A stretch of DNA of 64,000 nucleotides from assembly GCF_010682065.1 (NCBI RefSeq), contig NZ_JAAGWG010000009.1, positions 1 through 64,000 of the forward strand, given 5' to 3'. Of the stretch, positions 1-9,388 are shown one piece after another (within the stretch, counting starts at the first letter, position 1; each line of letters begins with the position of its first letter). Source of the stretch: Blastococcus saxobsidens. Lineage in GTDB: Bacteria; Actinomycetota; Actinomycetes; Mycobacteriales; Geodermatophilaceae. The position numbers and the translations under genes were made by a program. The notes below the pieces were generated by a model. That model did not search any database, had not been told where the DNA came from, and was given only the letters and a program-made list of their open reading frames with translations.

Positions 1-1
1 A

Positions 2-331
2 CATTCCGGCGCTCAGCGCCTGACCGAACCGAAGATCACGCGGAAGCCGTCACACACCACGCCAGCGGACTTGACCGACCGTTCCAGCCGCTATCTGCGG
101 GTTCGACTGCACGACGGCACGTGGGTGGCAGGGAAGTTCGCCGACCGTTCTTACGCGGGAGGGCATCCCCATCCCACCGATCTCCTGCTGGAGGAGTCGT
201 GGGCGGTGGACCAGGAGACCGGAGAGCTCGCCGACGAACAAGGGCCGGCCTACCCTGTGTACATCCCGGCGGGGGAGATGGTGCTGCTCGAGCAGCTTCC
301 CGCCGGGGACGGGACGAGGGAGGGAGCATGA
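2..331 (+). CDS. DUF6338-like protein, C-terminal part (5' end outside window)
   Basis: The reading frame is open from base 2, so the gene starts upstream of the window and only about 109 C-terminal residues are seen. The segment RVRLHDGTWVAGKF followed by RSYAGG and a run of acidic residues (LLLEESWAVDQETG) resembles the C-terminal beta-rich domain of the actinobacterial DUF6338 family, which has no known function. A TTG at 71 could serve as a start, but the continuous frame before it argues for a longer protein. The stop overlaps the ATG of the next gene (ATGA), so the two are probably translated together. The family call is from memory of the motif, not a search. Confidence 0.55.
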   Translation, partial: HSGAQRLTEPKITRKPSHTTPADLTDRSSRYLRVRLHDGTWVAGKFADRSYAGGHPHPTDLLLEESWAVDQETGELADEQGPAYPVYIPAGEMVLLEQLPAGDGTREGA

Positions 332-501
332 CCATGGCGCAGCGCCCGAACCTTCCGCGGCCGGCCAAGGGCTCCGACAAGTTCGGGGGATACAGCGGCT
401 CCAAGCCGGCGGCTCAGATGCCTCCGCCGGCCAAGATCCCGTCGTCCTTCCCACGCCCGGCTTCCGCCGCCTCGACCAAGGGCGCTGCGCGGCCGAAGTA
501 G
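328..501 (+). CDS. small Pro/Ala/Lys-rich protein of unknown function (57 aa)
   Basis: A 57-residue ORF starts at an ATG that overlaps the stop of the DUF6338-like gene by 4 bases, with GGGAGG-type sequence just upstream. The product is basic and proline-rich (repeated PRPAKG, PPPAK, PRPAS) with no hydrophobic segment and no cysteine, so it is probably a disordered cytoplasmic protein or tail-like partner of the upstream gene. I do not recognise a family. The translational coupling and intact frame are the main reasons for calling it real. Confidence 0.6.
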   Translation: MTMAQRPNLPRPAKGSDKFGGYSGSKPAAQMPPPAKIPSSFPRPASAASTKGAARPK

Positions 502-532
502 CGCCCTGCTGGGCGTCGCCCGGACCTGAGGG

Positions 533-868
533 TCAGTCGGCGTCGGACCTGTGCACCTTGGCGGCCACCCAGCCGGCCAGGCAGTGCAGCGCGGCGTGGC
601 CCTCGGGGGAGGCGTAGCCCTTCTCGAAGGTGATGGCCTTCAGCAGCTCGGTGCTCTCCACCTCACCGCCCCGGTAGAGGCGGTCCATGAGCTGGCCGGA
701 GTCGGTGGCGCTGGTGAAGAGCCCGGCGATGCCCAGGGCCACCGCGTCGTTGACCGCCAGGCCCACGGGGGGATGGGTCATCGACCCGCGGCGGTCCAGC
801 ACCTGCTGGATGCTGGCGATCATCTGGCTCTCGGTGGCGGGCACGGTGGCCCGGCAGGTGATGCGCAC
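533..868 (-). CDS. hypothetical protein (111 aa)
   Basis: This is a 111-residue soluble protein with no signal peptide or membrane span. The segment MTHPPVGLAVNDAVALGIAGLFTSATDSGQLMDRLYRGGEVE is followed by an Ala/His-rich C-terminal helix. I do not recognise the family. It lies 73 bp downstream of the large helicase gene on the same strand and converges with the small genes at the window start. It could be co-transcribed with the helicase, but nothing in its sequence links it to that function. Confidence 0.6.
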   Translation of the reverse strand: MRITCRATVPATESQMIASIQQVLDRRGSMTHPPVGLAVNDAVALGIAGLFTSATDSGQLMDRLYRGGEVESTELLKAITFEKGYASPEGHAALHCLAGWVAAKVHRSDAD

Positions 869-941
869 TGTTCCCTCCTGCGTTCGACGTCGTCGTCCCC
901 CAGGTTTTCGGCTGATCCCGTCCGGAACTGAAGCTCAGGAG

Positions 942-3900
942 TCAGGCGGTCAGCAGGCCGTTGCCCTGCTCGGTGAGCCGGCCGGAGTCGAGCGCCGCCG
1001 CCAGCGCCTTCTCCAGCACCGGGGTGACCGACGCCGCCCGGCGCTTGTGGCCGAACACCACGGCGGTCGCCGTCAGCAGCTCGTCGCGCCGCATGCCGGC
1101 CGCCGCCCGGCACAGCGCCGCCATCGCGTTGCCGATCTCCTCGGGGGCCACGTGCTCGATCGGCCGGTCGGTGCTCGACACCTGCCGGCGGAAAGCGGTC
1201 CAGGTCTCCCGGTCGGTGCCCTCGGGCCACAGGTAGTCCCCGTCGACGGCCGAGGGGGGCAGCAGCGACAGCAGCGTCTGCTTGCGCGACTCGGTGGCCC
1301 GGTTGAGCCCGAACGCGCCGACGGTCAGCTTGGCCAGCCGGTCGACGTGGATCGGGCCCTCGGCCTTGATCCCGGCCAGCAGCACGCGGCGCACCGCGCG
1401 GGCCGGCCTGGACGCCGGCAGCTCGTCGAGCACCGACTTCTCCCCGGCCGCCTTCGGGATCCACGGCACGAACGCGGTCTCGCCCTCCAGTGCCACCGGC
1501 CCGGCCGGCTTCTTCGCGGCAGTCGCCTTCGGTGCCGGCCGGGACGGCGCGGCGGGCACGGCCATCGACGTCACCGACGAGCGCAGCGCGGCCACACCCT
1601 TGAACGACTCCAGGGCCGCGGTGGGCAGCTGCACCGGCTCAGGGACCCGGACCGAGGGCACCGGGGCGGCGTCGACCGCCGCCACCAGCCGGTCCAGCAC
1701 CAGGTCCGCCGACGACAGCCACGTGGGCAGCCACACCCGCTCGACCACCGGCCAGCGCAGCATCTCGCCGAGCACCTCCACCGGCACGGCGTCGCGGTCG
1801 CCCACCGTGCCCCGGCGCGCCCACGCCGGGCCGTCGAGCAGCACGGCCATCAGCGGGGTGTCGGGGTCGACGGGCCGGGAGATCGACAGGTCGACCCGGA
1901 ACTCCGACAGCCCGACGTCGGTGCGCACGACCAGCCCACGCTCGCGCAGCGCCGCGGCGATCTGCTCGCGGTGCCGGTCGACGACGGCGGCCGACCGGGC
2001 CGCCCGCGGCAGCACGTCCGTGCCCCGCTCGGCCATGTCCAGGTAGGCGCGCAGGTGCTTGATGCCGACCGACGACGTCTCCTCGGCCCGCAGCTGCTGC
2101 GGGTCGAAGGAGGAGAAGACGACGACCTGCCGCCGTGCCCGCGTGATCGCCACGTTGAGCCGCCGCTCGCCGCCGATCCGGTTCAGCGGCCCGAAGTTCA
2201 GCGGCAGCGTGCCGTCGGCGGTGGGGGAGAAGCCGGTGGAGAAGAAGATGACGTCGCGCTCGTCGCCCTGGACGTTCTCCAGGTTCTTGACGAACAGGCC
2301 CTCGCCGTCGGTGCGGTCCAGGGCGGCGGCCAGCCGGTCGTCGTCGGCGTCGCGCAGCAGCGCCTCGATGTAGGACCGCTGCTGGGCGTTGAAGGTGACC
2401 ACGCCGATCGAGGGCACGACGTCCATGCCGTCCCACTTCGAGACGCTGTCGAACCGCCGGCGGATCTCCGCGACGATCGCCTTGGCCTCGATCGGGTTGG
2501 TGCGCAGCAGCCGGCCGGCGCCCGAGCGGTGGAAGGTGCCGGGCACCCGCACCAGCGACACCCCGCGACCATCGGGCTCCGAGGACGCCCGCCCGTGGGT
2601 GGGCGCCGGGAACGACGACAGCCGGTTCTCGTAGTACTGGGCGTTGGAGAACGCGATGAGCGACTCGTCCTGGCTGCGGTAGTGCCACGACAGCCAGTGC
2701 CGCGGCACCCGCGCCTGCACGCACTCGCTGAGGATCGACTCCTCGTCCTCCACCGCCGTCTCGACCTCGACCGAGTCGTCGGTGGTGGTCGCCGTCGGCT
2801 CGAGGAACGACGTCGGCGGCATCTGCTTGGAGTCACCGACGACGACGGCCGCCTTGGCCCGGCCCAGCGCGCCGACGGCGTCGGCCACCCGGATCTGCGA
2901 GGCCTCGTCGAAGACGACCAGGTCGAACTGGTGCCCCGCCGCCGGGAAGAACCGTGCCACCGAGTCCGGCGACACCAGCACGCACGGCATGACCGTGGTG
3001 ATCAGCTCGCCGTACCGGGCCAGCAGCTGGCGCACCCCGAGCCCCCGGCGCTGCTTGGCCAGCTCGCGCTGCAGGGCGCCGACCTGGCCGGTGCCCATCG
3101 TGGCGTCGAAGGGCCGCGCGCCCAGCACCGAGGCCGGCAGCGCCGCCGTCAGGTGCTCGCGCACCGCCCGTGAGGCGGCGGTGAACCGGTCGATCGCCGA
3201 CTCGTGCGCGTCGGCGTCGAACGTGTCCAGCCCGGTGGCGTCCAGCCGCTCGGTCACCGAGGCCATGGCCAGGCCGCGGTCGAGCGCGCGGACGGCGTCG
3301 TCGGCGGCGATCCGGCCGGTGACCAGCAGCCGCCGGGCGTCGAACAGACCGGCGTAGCGCAGCGGCTCGAGCGTGTCGAGGAAGGAGACCCAGCGGCGCA
3401 GCGACATCAGCACCGCGCCGGTCCCGCCCGACGCCGGCGGGGTCAGCGTCCCCCGCTCCGGCCGGGTCATCGACCAGCGCAGCACGAAGCCGTCCTCGCC
3501 GGCCCAGTCGGCCAGCTGGTCCGACGTGCTGCCGCACAGCGCCAGCAGCGCCGTCAGCGAGTCACGCAGCCGGGCCACCGCCGCCGCCGTAGGACCGCCC
3601 ACCGGCATCCCGGCGACGATGAGCTTGCGCAACGCGACGTGGAAGGCCGAGCGGCCGTCGACGGCGATGCCCGCGCGGCGCAGCCAGGCGGTCCGGCGCT
3701 CGAGCAGCTGGGGATCGGTGAAGGGGTTCCAGTCGTCCGGGGCGGAGAGCCCCGGCACGGAGTTGGCCCGCGCCACGATGGCCTGCACCGCGGTCTGCAC
3801 CCGCCACAGGTTCTCCACCAGGGCCGGCACGTCCGTGGGCCGCACCTTGGCGCCCGGCTTCAGGCACGTGGCGAGCTCGTCGCGGACGGCGGTCAGCCGG

Positions 3901-6857
3901 CGCCGGCGTCCCCACCAGCTGGACGCGGCCGCGGTCTGGGCGCGGACGTAGATGTCGGCCAGCGGCAGCGCCAGCGCCTCGGGGGAGGCGACGTCCAGGC
4001 CCGGGTGGCGGAAGGCGGTGAACCCGGCGGCCTCGCCGATGACAGCCCCGGTCGCCGTCGTCCACCGGCTGCTGAAGGTCTCGTCCAGCACGTCGATGCC
4101 GACCCGCGGGCCGGAGAGCAGGTGCACCAGGGAGTCGAGGTCCTCGGGCGTGCGGGCGTGCCGCATCACCCCGCCGAGCTCGGCGACGGCCGCGACCTCG
4201 CGCACCGCCGCGTCCACCTCCGCGGCGGCCTCGCGGGCGGCGACCAGGTCGATCCCGGGGGAGTCGACGAAGGCCCAGGGGTGCCGCAGGGACGGGCGGG
4301 TCAGGTCGGCGATGTCCGGAAGCAGCGCGAGCGCCCGGCGCACCGCGGTGAGCACGTCGGCGGGCGCGTTGGCCACGAAGGGCAGCGGGACCGGCAGCGG
4401 CTCGATGTCGGTGCCGGCGGTCAGCTCGGCGGTGCGGGCGGTGTAGAGCGAGAGCCCGACGGCGTTCTCGCTGTGCAGCCGGTCGGCGTAGCGGGCCAGC
4501 TGGCGGCGGGCGGAGCGCAGCGTCTCGGAGTCCGCGGCGAGGCCCTGGTCGTCGACGGCGACGGCGTGCTCCAGGGCCAGCCGGATCTGGGCGCGCACCA
4601 TCGAGGCGCGGCTGCCCTTGTCGTGCAGGTCGAGGGCGAACATGCCCATGCCGACGGCGTCCAGCCGCCGGGCCACGACGTCGAGGGCAGCGCGCTTCTC
4701 GGCGACGAACAGCACCCGCTTGCCGTCGGCCACGGCGCGGGTGAGCAGGTTGGTGATGGTCTGCGACTTGCCGGTTCCGGGCGGGCCCTCGAGCACGAAG
4801 GTGCGCCCGGCGGCGGCCTCGGCGATCGCGCGCAGCTGCGAGGCGTCGGCCGGCACGGGCAGCTCGGCGGCCAGCGAGTCGAGGTCGACGTAGGCGCCGG
4901 AGTCGCGCGCCGGGTCGGGAAACGGCTCGGTCGGCTCGTGCACCAGATGGGCCACCAGCGGGTTCTGGGCGAAGTCCGACCAGTGCTCGTCGAGGTCCTT
5001 CCAGAGCCGGTACTTGGCGAACTGCAGGATCGCCAGGTCCGCCGTCGCCTCCACCCGGTAGGGCAGGCCGTGGCCGACCAGGCCCACGCGCATCGCCTCC
5101 AGCGCGGCCTCGACGTCCAGCGTCGTCTCGGCGGACTCCGCCAGCGTCGGGACGACCAGCCCGTGCACCTGGCGCAGCTTCTCCAGCAGGCAGTAGTTCG
5201 GCGTGCTGGAGCCGGCCTCGTCCAGCGCGAGGCGGTAGGAGCCGGTGCGCCCGACGGGGGTGAGGACGACGGGCACCAGCACGAGCGGGGAGCGCAGCGG
5301 ACGGCCGTCGAGCTCCCACACCAGCGAACCCATCGCCAGGTACAGGTTGTTGGCGCCGGTTTCCTCCTGCACCGTCTTGGCGCGGTAGGCGAGGTTCCGC
5401 AGCCGCGGCAGGTAGCCGCCGGAGGTGACGTCCGCGTGCACCTCGCGCCGCTCCACCAGCAGCTCGGTCAGCTGCTCGGCGGGCAGCTCCCCAGCGGCGG
5501 TGAGCCCGCGCTCCTCCTGGACCGCGGCCAGCTGGTCCCCGGGCAGCAGGGTGACCGGCGTCCCGTCCTGGACGAGGTTGTCCAGAACCGGCAGCGCGGC
5601 AGGCGGCAGGGTCAGCGGCAGGCCGGACCGCTCGCTGTAGTTGATCAGCCGGTTGCGCAGGCTGAGGTCCAGCAGCGAGTTCTTCCACTGCTGCACCCGG
5701 GCCGGTGCCTCGGGGCGGGTGCCGGACTGGTGCGGAGACGTCCCGGCAGGGAACGCCGGGGCGCTGTGCTCGGCCGGGCGGTACTCGACGACCTGGAGCA
5801 GGCCCTCCGGCGTCCGGGCGCGGGCGGGCAGCGGCAGGATGCCGTCGCGCCGGGCGCGGTGGACGTCGGTGACACCGAGGACGCGGTCGAGCTCGCCGGC
5901 CAGCCAGCCGTCGTAGGCCGGGGTGTGCAGGTCGGTGCCGGGGTCGTCCGTGCTCGTGAGCAGGGTGGTCTCGACCAGGCCGATGAGACGGAGGTCGACC
6001 AGGTTCACCAGCGAGGAGACGTCGGTCGTGGCGGCGCTCTCCCAGCTGCGCTCCTCGCGCCAGTAACCCAGGAACGCGTGGCCGTCCGCGAGCCACAGCA
6101 GCGGCCGGATGCCGGCCTGCTCGCAGGCGGCGGCGAGCAGGACGACGGTGTCCAGCGGCGTGCCGACGCGCCAGGTCAGCACGTCGCCGGGGGAGCGGAC
6201 CTGCTGGCCGAGGTCCGACCAGCTGGCCGGCGGCTCGGAGTGGCGGATGCCGCGGCCCCGCACCGCGGCGGCCAGCGCCTGCACGACCTCGTCGACCCGC
6301 TCGGCGGTGGCCGCGTAGCCGACCATCGCGCCGCTGCCGGTCCGCTGCTCCAGCAGCTCGGCTGCCTCGGCGACCAGCCCGCTGACGGCCGGGTGGTTGG
6401 GCATGACGTGCGCGGCCAGCATCTCCAGCGCGAGCGGCAGGGGAGTGGCCAGCCACTGGTTGGCCGCCAGCACCTGGACCGGCGCCTCGGCCTCGCCCAG
6501 CAGCAGGCCGTCCAGCTCCACCTCGACGTCGACGACGCCGGGGCGCTGCTCCTCGACGTGCAGCATCGCGGCCGGGTCCATGACCAGGCCGATCGAGCTG
6601 AGCACCGTCGTCCGTCCGGCGTCGACGTCGGCCAGCAGCTCGACCGTCCGGGCGATCGGGCCCTCCGCGTCGCGCACCGACAGCCGGACGGTGAGCCCGC
6701 GCAGCGTCTGCTCGCTGGTCAGCGCCAGGCGGGAGACGACCGGGATGCGGTTGTGCGCCAGGGCGTAGCTGAGCACCGGGGTGGAGGTGAGCTCGATGGA
6801 GACGCCCGCCGACGGCGCGACGACATCCCCGAGCTGGATGTCGGCAGTGCTCTCCAT
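942..6857 (-). CDS. giant DUF4011 / superfamily 1 helicase / Vsr-like nuclease / DUF3320 protein (1971 aa)
   Basis: A very large multidomain ATPase. From the N-terminus I see a roughly 380-residue beta-rich and transglutaminase-like region, then a DUF4011 start (WKNSLLDLSLRNRLINYSE, about residue 387), Walker A GPPGTGKSQT (about 690), Walker B VVFDEASQI (about 1309) and helicase motif VI NVAITRARRQVVVFSS (about 1566). A Vsr/MTES_1575-type endonuclease-like segment follows (FRVDLSI, LLDGPAW, DRDAVPVEVL, VERVWLPTWL; about 1625-1720), then a DUF3320 domain (GPIHVDRLAKLTVGAFGL; about 1785-1890). Such helicase-nuclease fusions are repeatedly found in anti-phage contexts, so nucleic-acid restriction is a reasonable inference, not proven. 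The histidine usual in the nuclease DG..H motif is a tryptophan here. The ATG at 6857 faces the divergent hydratase gene. Confidence 0.85.
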   Translation of the reverse strand: MESTADIQLGDVVAPSAGVSIELTSTPVLSYALAHNRIPVVSRLALTSEQTLRGLTVRLSVRDAEGPIARTVELLADVDAGRTTVLSSIGLVMDPAAMLHVEEQRPGVVDVEVELDGLLLGEAEAPVQVLAANQWLATPLPLALEMLAAHVMPNHPAVSGLVAEAAELLEQRTGSGAMVGYAATAERVDEVVQALAAAVRGRGIRHSEPPASWSDLGQQVRSPGDVLTWRVGTPLDTVVLLAAACEQAGIRPLLWLADGHAFLGYWREERSWESAATTDVSSLVNLVDLRLIGLVETTLLTSTDDPGTDLHTPAYDGWLAGELDRVLGVTDVHRARRDGILPLPARARTPEGLLQVVEYRPAEHSAPAFPAGTSPHQSGTRPEAPARVQQWKNSLLDLSLRNRLINYSERSGLPLTLPPAALPVLDNLVQDGTPVTLLPGDQLAAVQEERGLTAAGELPAEQLTELLVERREVHADVTSGGYLPRLRNLAYRAKTVQEETGANNLYLAMGSLVWELDGRPLRSPLVLVPVVLTPVGRTGSYRLALDEAGSSTPNYCLLEKLRQVHGLVVPTLAESAETTLDVEAALEAMRVGLVGHGLPYRVEATADLAILQFAKYRLWKDLDEHWSDFAQNPLVAHLVHEPTEPFPDPARDSGAYVDLDSLAAELPVPADASQLRAIAEAAAGRTFVLEGPPGTGKSQTITNLLTRAVADGKRVLFVAEKRAALDVVARRLDAVGMGMFALDLHDKGSRASMVRAQIRLALEHAVAVDDQGLAADSETLRSARRQLARYADRLHSENAVGLSLYTARTAELTAGTDIEPLPVPLPFVANAPADVLTAVRRALALLPDIADLTRPSLRHPWAFVDSPGIDLVAAREAAAEVDAAVREVAAVAELGGVMRHARTPEDLDSLVHLLSGPRVGIDVLDETFSSRWTTATGAVIGEAAGFTAFRHPGLDVASPEALALPLADIYVRAQTAAASSWWGRRRRLTAVRDELATCLKPGAKVRPTDVPALVENLWRVQTAVQAIVARANSVPGLSAPDDWNPFTDPQLLERRTAWLRRAGIAVDGRSAFHVALRKLIVAGMPVGGPTAAAVARLRDSLTALLALCGSTSDQLADWAGEDGFVLRWSMTRPERGTLTPPASGGTGAVLMSLRRWVSFLDTLEPLRYAGLFDARRLLVTGRIAADDAVRALDRGLAMASVTERLDATGLDTFDADAHESAIDRFTAASRAVREHLTAALPASVLGARPFDATMGTGQVGALQRELAKQRRGLGVRQLLARYGELITTVMPCVLVSPDSVARFFPAAGHQFDLVVFDEASQIRVADAVGALGRAKAAVVVGDSKQMPPTSFLEPTATTTDDSVEVETAVEDEESILSECVQARVPRHWLSWHYRSQDESLIAFSNAQYYENRLSSFPAPTHGRASSEPDGRGVSLVRVPGTFHRSGAGRLLRTNPIEAKAIVAEIRRRFDSVSKWDGMDVVPSIGVVTFNAQQRSYIEALLRDADDDRLAAALDRTDGEGLFVKNLENVQGDERDVIFFSTGFSPTADGTLPLNFGPLNRIGGERRLNVAITRARRQVVVFSSFDPQQLRAEETSSVGIKHLRAYLDMAERGTDVLPRAARSAAVVDRHREQIAAALRERGLVVRTDVGLSEFRVDLSISRPVDPDTPLMAVLLDGPAWARRGTVGDRDAVPVEVLGEMLRWPVVERVWLPTWLSSADLVLDRLVAAVDAAPVPSVRVPEPVQLPTAALESFKGVAALRSSVTSMAVPAAPSRPAPKATAAKKPAGPVALEGETAFVPWIPKAAGEKSVLDELPASRPARAVRRVLLAGIKAEGPIHVDRLAKLTVGAFGLNRATESRKQTLLSLLPPSAVDGDYLWPEGTDRETWTAFRRQVSSTDRPIEHVAPEEIGNAMAALCRAAAGMRRDELLTATAVVFGHKRRAASVTPVLEKALAAALDSGRLTEQGNGLLTA

Positions 6858-7055
6858 GTCACCTGTCTACCGGGTCGGACGGACTGGTCCTCCCATGATC
6901 CCCGACGGGAGGGGCGGATGTGACGGGTGCGCATGATCGTTGCCCGGGATCACAGGCCTCCGGGCCGTCCGCGGTTCCGACCCCGGGCGGTCCTGCCGAT
7001 AGGGGTCTCCCGACCCGGGCTTGCCGACGGCCGGCGTTGGCCGCAGGTTGCACCC

Positions 7056-7847
7056 ATGACCGACGCGCACCGCCACGACTCCGGACTGGCCGTCGAGGAC
7101 CGCGGGCACGTCCGCCTGCTCACCCTCGACCGGCCGGACGCCCGCAACGCGCTCTCCACCGAGCTGCAGGCCGACCTGGTGGAGGAACTGCTCCGGGTCG
7201 CCGAGGACGGCGTCCGCGCGGTGGTGCTCACCGGCAACGGGCCGGCGTTCTGCGCCGGCTTCGACCTCAAGGAGATCCGGGCGGCAGACCAGCGGGGGGA
7301 GCGCTTCCGCCCGCCGATGAACCGGCCCGCCCGTGCCGTGTTCGAGGTCGTCACCGAGACGCCGGTCCCGGTGATCGCGGCGCTCAACGGCCCCGCGGTG
7401 GCCGGTGGCTTCGAACTGGCGCTGGCCTGCGACCTGCGGGTGGCCTCGCCGTCGGTCCGGTTCGCGCTGCCCGAGGCTCAGATCGGCATGGGCGCCAACT
7501 TCGGTTCCGTCGTGCTGCCCAAGCGGATCCCGGTCGGCATCGCGATGGAGCTGCTGTTCACCGGGGATCCGATGAGCGCGGAGGAGGCCCAGCGCTGGGG
7601 GCTGGTGAACCGGCTGGTCGAGCCCGCGGCCGTGCTGCCCACCGCGCTGGAGCTGGCCGACCGGATCACCGCCAGTGCACCCGTCTCGGTGCGGCGGATG
7701 AAGGAGACGGCGGTCAAGGCGCTGGAGCTCCCGCTCTGGCAGGGGCTGCGACTCGACGTCGGCCCCAACCCCTACCTGAGCGAGGACCGCAAGGAGGGCA
7801 TCGCCGCCCGCCTGGAGAAGCGCCCCCCGCGCTGGACCGGCCGATGA
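7056..7847 (+). CDS. enoyl-CoA hydratase/isomerase family protein (263 aa)
   Basis: A crotonase-fold enzyme that would hydrate or isomerise enoyl-CoA thioesters. The oxyanion-hole segments FCAGFDLKEI and AVAGGFELALACDLR are present. Both glutamates of classical hydratases appear conserved (LPEAQIGMG and IAMELLFTG), although the usual PGxGGTQ stretch is replaced by ANFGSVVLPK, so the substrate is uncertain. I chose the ATG at 7056 because homologues begin at this distance from the core. An upstream in-frame ATG at 6927 would add 43 residues of low-complexity sequence. The gene is monocistronic and diverges from the helicase across a 198-bp gap. Confidence 0.85.
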   Translation: MTDAHRHDSGLAVEDRGHVRLLTLDRPDARNALSTELQADLVEELLRVAEDGVRAVVLTGNGPAFCAGFDLKEIRAADQRGERFRPPMNRPARAVFEVVTETPVPVIAALNGPAVAGGFELALACDLRVASPSVRFALPEAQIGMGANFGSVVLPKRIPVGIAMELLFTGDPMSAEEAQRWGLVNRLVEPAAVLPTALELADRITASAPVSVRRMKETAVKALELPLWQGLRLDVGPNPYLSEDRKEGIAARLEKRPPRWTGR

Positions 7848-8022
7848 CCGGCGACTGTTCCCGACCGGCGGCCGATCGCGACCGCGTGCGCAGCGGAACC
7901 GAACCGTTCCCATGACAGTCGGATAACGCCTCGTCACACCAGGCAGAAGTACGTGACGTGCAGGGGTCGTGACTGCCAGTGTCCGGATCGAGCGCCCCGA
8001 CCGGGGCGTCGAGGAGGTCCCC

Positions 8023-8241
8023 ATGAACTGTGCGCACTGTGGAGCCCTGGAGCAGCGTGGCCGGTACTGCATCGGCTGCGGCAAGCTCGTGCCGCCCGCA
8101 CCCCGCTCGCCACGGCGCGTGCGGCTCGCGCCGCGCCCCGCGTACGAGATCACCGACGAGATGACCCAGCCGGTGCTGCGCTTCGACGTCCGCCCGCGCC
8201 GCCCGGCGGTTCCGGAACGCGTGACCGCCGACGCCAGCTGA
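8023..8241 (+). CDS. small zinc-ribbon protein (72 aa)
   Basis: The product begins MNCAHCG...RYCIGCGKL, four cysteines in a CxxC-N10-CxxC arrangement that should bind one zinc. A basic, proline/arginine-rich linker and a short acidic segment (EITDEMTQPVLRFD) follow. The start is fixed by a strong GAGGAGG at 8011-8017, five bases before the ATG; longer upstream starts have no such site. No catalytic domain is present, so it is probably a protein- or nucleic-acid-binding adaptor. A strong hairpin terminator follows directly. Confidence 0.75.
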   Translation: MNCAHCGALEQRGRYCIGCGKLVPPAPRSPRRVRLAPRPAYEITDEMTQPVLRFDVRPRRPAVPERVTADAS

Positions 8242-8255
8242 CCGTCCCGTCCATC

Positions 8256-8288
8256 GAGGGCGCCACTCCTTCCCGGAGTGGCGCCCTC
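8256..8288. terminator. hairpin terminator after the zinc-ribbon gene
   Basis: A perfect 14-bp stem (GAGGGCGCCACTCC / GGAGTGGCGCCCTC) with a 5-base loop starts 14 bp after the stop at 8241. There is no U-tract, as is common for actinobacterial terminators. Confidence 0.75.
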
Positions 8289-8324
8289 GTGCGTTCACCC
8301 GTCCGGGTGACCAGGCTCACTGCT

Positions 8325-8339
8325 AGCAATGTGCTTGCT
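8325..8339. promoter_or_regulatory. candidate operator upstream of the ferritin-like gene
   Basis: A perfect 5-5-5 inverted repeat, AGCAATGTGCTTGCT, lies in an unusually AT-rich patch (8320-8350) about 80 bp before the ATG at 8417. TetR-type operators in actinobacteria often look like this, but no regulator gene is adjacent, so the assignment is tentative. Confidence 0.3.
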
Positions 8340-8416
8340 CTAGTTAGCGGTCGGGGGTTCCGGGGCACACCAGTACCCGTCAGGTCATCCTCGATCTCTC
8401 TGGAGCTGATCCCCTC

Positions 8417-9388
8417 ATGACTGACAACACCAAGATCATCAACCAGCTGCGCGCCCTCGTCCTGCTCACGCAGACCGAGGAGCAGGTCGCACGTACCCGT
8501 GTCTCCCAGGCCCGCACCGACGCCGTGCGCCGGGAGCTCACCAAGAACGCCGACAACGCCGCGGCCCGCAGCCTCGAGATCACCGACGCGCTGCGCTCCC
8601 TGGGTGGTGTCCCCGACGTCGTCACCCCGGCGATCGGCCGCCTGTCGGCCGTGCTGAAGGCCACCTTCGAGCAGGCCACGCCCATCGAGGAGGCCCTGCT
8701 CACCGACCTGCAGCTCGAGCACCAGCTGCTGGACCGCGCCACCTACGTCAAGGTGCTGGCCCAGTCCGCCGAGCAGCCGAAGGTGGAGCGGCTCGCCGAG
8801 AAGCTCGTCACCGCGCACAAGGCGACCGTCGAGTGGCTGACCGTCGTGCTGGCCGAGGAGGCCCTCGGTGGCCCGGCCGCCCTGGTGGCGACCCCGCTGC
8901 AGAAGGTCGCCGGCGGCGTGGCCAAGGCCGTCAACGCCCCGGTGCGCTTCGTGGCCAACACGGTGAACCAGGCCGTGGACACCGTGCAGCAGGCCGGTGA
9001 GGAGACCAGCGACAACGTCCGCGGGGTCGTGGGCCGGGCCGCCGCGCTCGCCGACGCCGCCCGAGAGACCCTCGTGGTCGGCCGCGCCGCCTCGCTGCGC
9101 CGCGCCGAGCGCATCGCCCGGCGCGAGGGCAACAAGGAGGCCGCCGACGTGGCCCGGTCCGCCCGCGAGGAGCTCGGCGACGTGACCGCCGACGAGCTGC
9201 CCGTCAAGGGCTTCGACTCGCTGAACACCACGGACGCCGCCAAGGCGGTCAAGGGGCTCACCGAGCCCCACGACATCCGGGTGATCATCCGCTACGAGGA
9301 GACCCACAAGAACCGGTCGAGCGTAATCAGCGCCGCCCAGGTCGCCCTCGCCGCGGTCGCCAAGGAGGCCGTCGGCGTCGACGCCTGA
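8417..9388 (+). CDS. ferritin-like domain protein with long helical C-terminal region (323 aa)
   Basis: The first ~160 residues form an all-helical ferritin-like segment with repeated acidic and histidine residues (TEEQVART, LQLEHQLLDRATY, AEKLVTAHKATVEWL). The second half is alanine-rich with amphipathic helices (KVAGGVAKAVN, VNQAVDTVQQAGEE) and ends in a conserved-looking segment IRVIIRYEETHKNRSSV. There is no signal peptide. Similar proteins in related actinobacteria are annotated as ferritin-like domain proteins; whether it binds metal or coats membrane or polymer surfaces is unknown. The gene stands alone between two strong terminator hairpins, with a candidate operator upstream. Its stop codon lies inside a triplicated 16-bp repeat. 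Confidence 0.7.
   Translation: MTDNTKIINQLRALVLLTQTEEQVARTRVSQARTDAVRRELTKNADNAAARSLEITDALRSLGGVPDVVTPAIGRLSAVLKATFEQATPIEEALLTDLQLEHQLLDRATYVKVLAQSAEQPKVERLAEKLVTAHKATVEWLTVVLAEEALGGPAALVATPLQKVAGGVAKAVNAPVRFVANTVNQAVDTVQQAGEETSDNVRGVVGRAAALADAARETLVVGRAASLRRAERIARREGNKEAADVARSAREELGDVTADELPVKGFDSLNTTDAAKAVKGLTEPHDIRVIIRYEETHKNRSSVISAAQVALAAVAKEAVGVDA

Noticed and set aside
687-6923. Long plus-strand open frames opposite the helicase gene (687-3173 and 3204-6923).
   Set aside because: They are Arg/Gly/His/Pro-rich shadow frames typical of the opposite strand of GC-rich genes, with no motif and no ribosome site.
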